Positions 13,744 to 13,771 of a stretch of DNA of 13,771 nucleotides are shown in pieces (positions within the stretch are counted from its first letter, which is position 1; each line of letters starts with the position of its first letter). Source of the stretch: Helicobacteraceae bacterium UBA6016 (GTDB taxonomy: Bacteria > Campylobacterota > Campylobacteria > Campylobacterales > UBA6016); contig DIZY01000092.1 of assembly GCA_002428055.1 (NCBI GenBank), positions 1 through 13,771 on the forward strand. Reading direction: 5' to 3'. The position numbers and the translations under genes are program-made. The notes under the pieces were generated by a model. The model had not been told where the DNA came from. It did not search any database and was given only the letters and a program-made list of their open reading frames with translations.

Positions 13744-13771
13744 TACCCTACGGCAGACAGTCCGTCGACAG
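13740..13771 (+). CDS. pseC: Start of PseC aminotransferase (partial, cut by window edge)
   Basis: An ATG at 13740 overlaps the pseB stop as ATGA and opens MIPYGRQSVD before the window ends. This resembles the N-terminus of DegT-type PLP aminotransferases of the PseC group, which aminate the PseB product at C4. Ten residues are weak evidence alone; position straight after pseB and the overlap carry the call. Confidence 0.8.
   Translation, partial: MIPYGRQSVD

Noticed and set aside
1..13771. Mobile elements, CRISPR arrays, tRNA or rRNA genes
   Set aside because: No transposase, integrase, regularly spaced repeats or cloverleaf pattern was found; the genes fill nearly the whole window.

Overview
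The window looks like chromosomal DNA from a motile Campylobacterota (Epsilonproteobacteria) species, something like Sulfurimonas, Sulfuricurvum, Arcobacter or Campylobacter; the genus cannot be fixed by eye. The reasons are: flagellins with the epsilon-type D1 helix, two flagellin genes with sigma-28 and sigma-54 promoters respectively, a Maf-type flagellin glycosyltransferase, pseB/pseC of pseudaminic acid synthesis, a short BioB, an epsilon-type Dcd, and gene neighbourhoods that I recall from Campylobacter jejuni (topA near bioB; surA-like / accC / accB / dcd / pseB / pseC, as in Cj1289-Cj1294). It is dense core-genome sequence: I see no insertion sequence, prophage, CRISPR array or tRNA, and no gene-free stretch over 170 bases.

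Layout. (1) 1-54: the C-terminal tail of a plus-strand gene running in from the left and overlapping the bioB end. (2) 44-3611, minus strand: the operon topA - metallophosphoesterase - bioB. The middle gene seems to lack an ATG/GTG/TTG start at its conserved N-terminus and probably begins at ATC. (3) 3672-8850, flagellin block: flaA (plus, sigma-28 promoter, CsrA-like sites in its leader), then maf and flaB on the minus strand, flaB having a sigma-54 promoter. Strong hairpin terminators follow both flagellins. (4) 8968-9801: a SurA-like periplasmic chaperone gene, divergent from flaB. (5) 9830-12106, minus strand: accB - accC - an unrecognised 140-residue gene preceded by a sigma-54-like element. 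(6) 12185 to the end, plus strand: dcd - pseB - pseC (cut by the window edge), tightly overlapping.

How the genes work together. PseB and PseC start the pathway from UDP-GlcNAc to CMP-pseudaminic acid. Maf, encoded between the two flagellins, is expected to transfer that sugar (or a relative) onto flagellin Ser/Thr residues before export. So the flagellar filament, its glycosyltransferase and the first sugar-synthesis steps all lie within 10 kb. BioB makes biotin, which is attached to the AccB lysine and carboxylated by AccC to feed fatty acid synthesis. TopA and Dcd are housekeeping DNA and nucleotide enzymes.

No wholly new multi-gene system is evident. The most original signals are the ATC-start metallophosphoesterase, the CsrA-like hairpin plus Shine-Dalgarno double site in the flaA leader, the unrecognised gene with the sigma-54-like element, and the inverted flagellin pair flanking maf.
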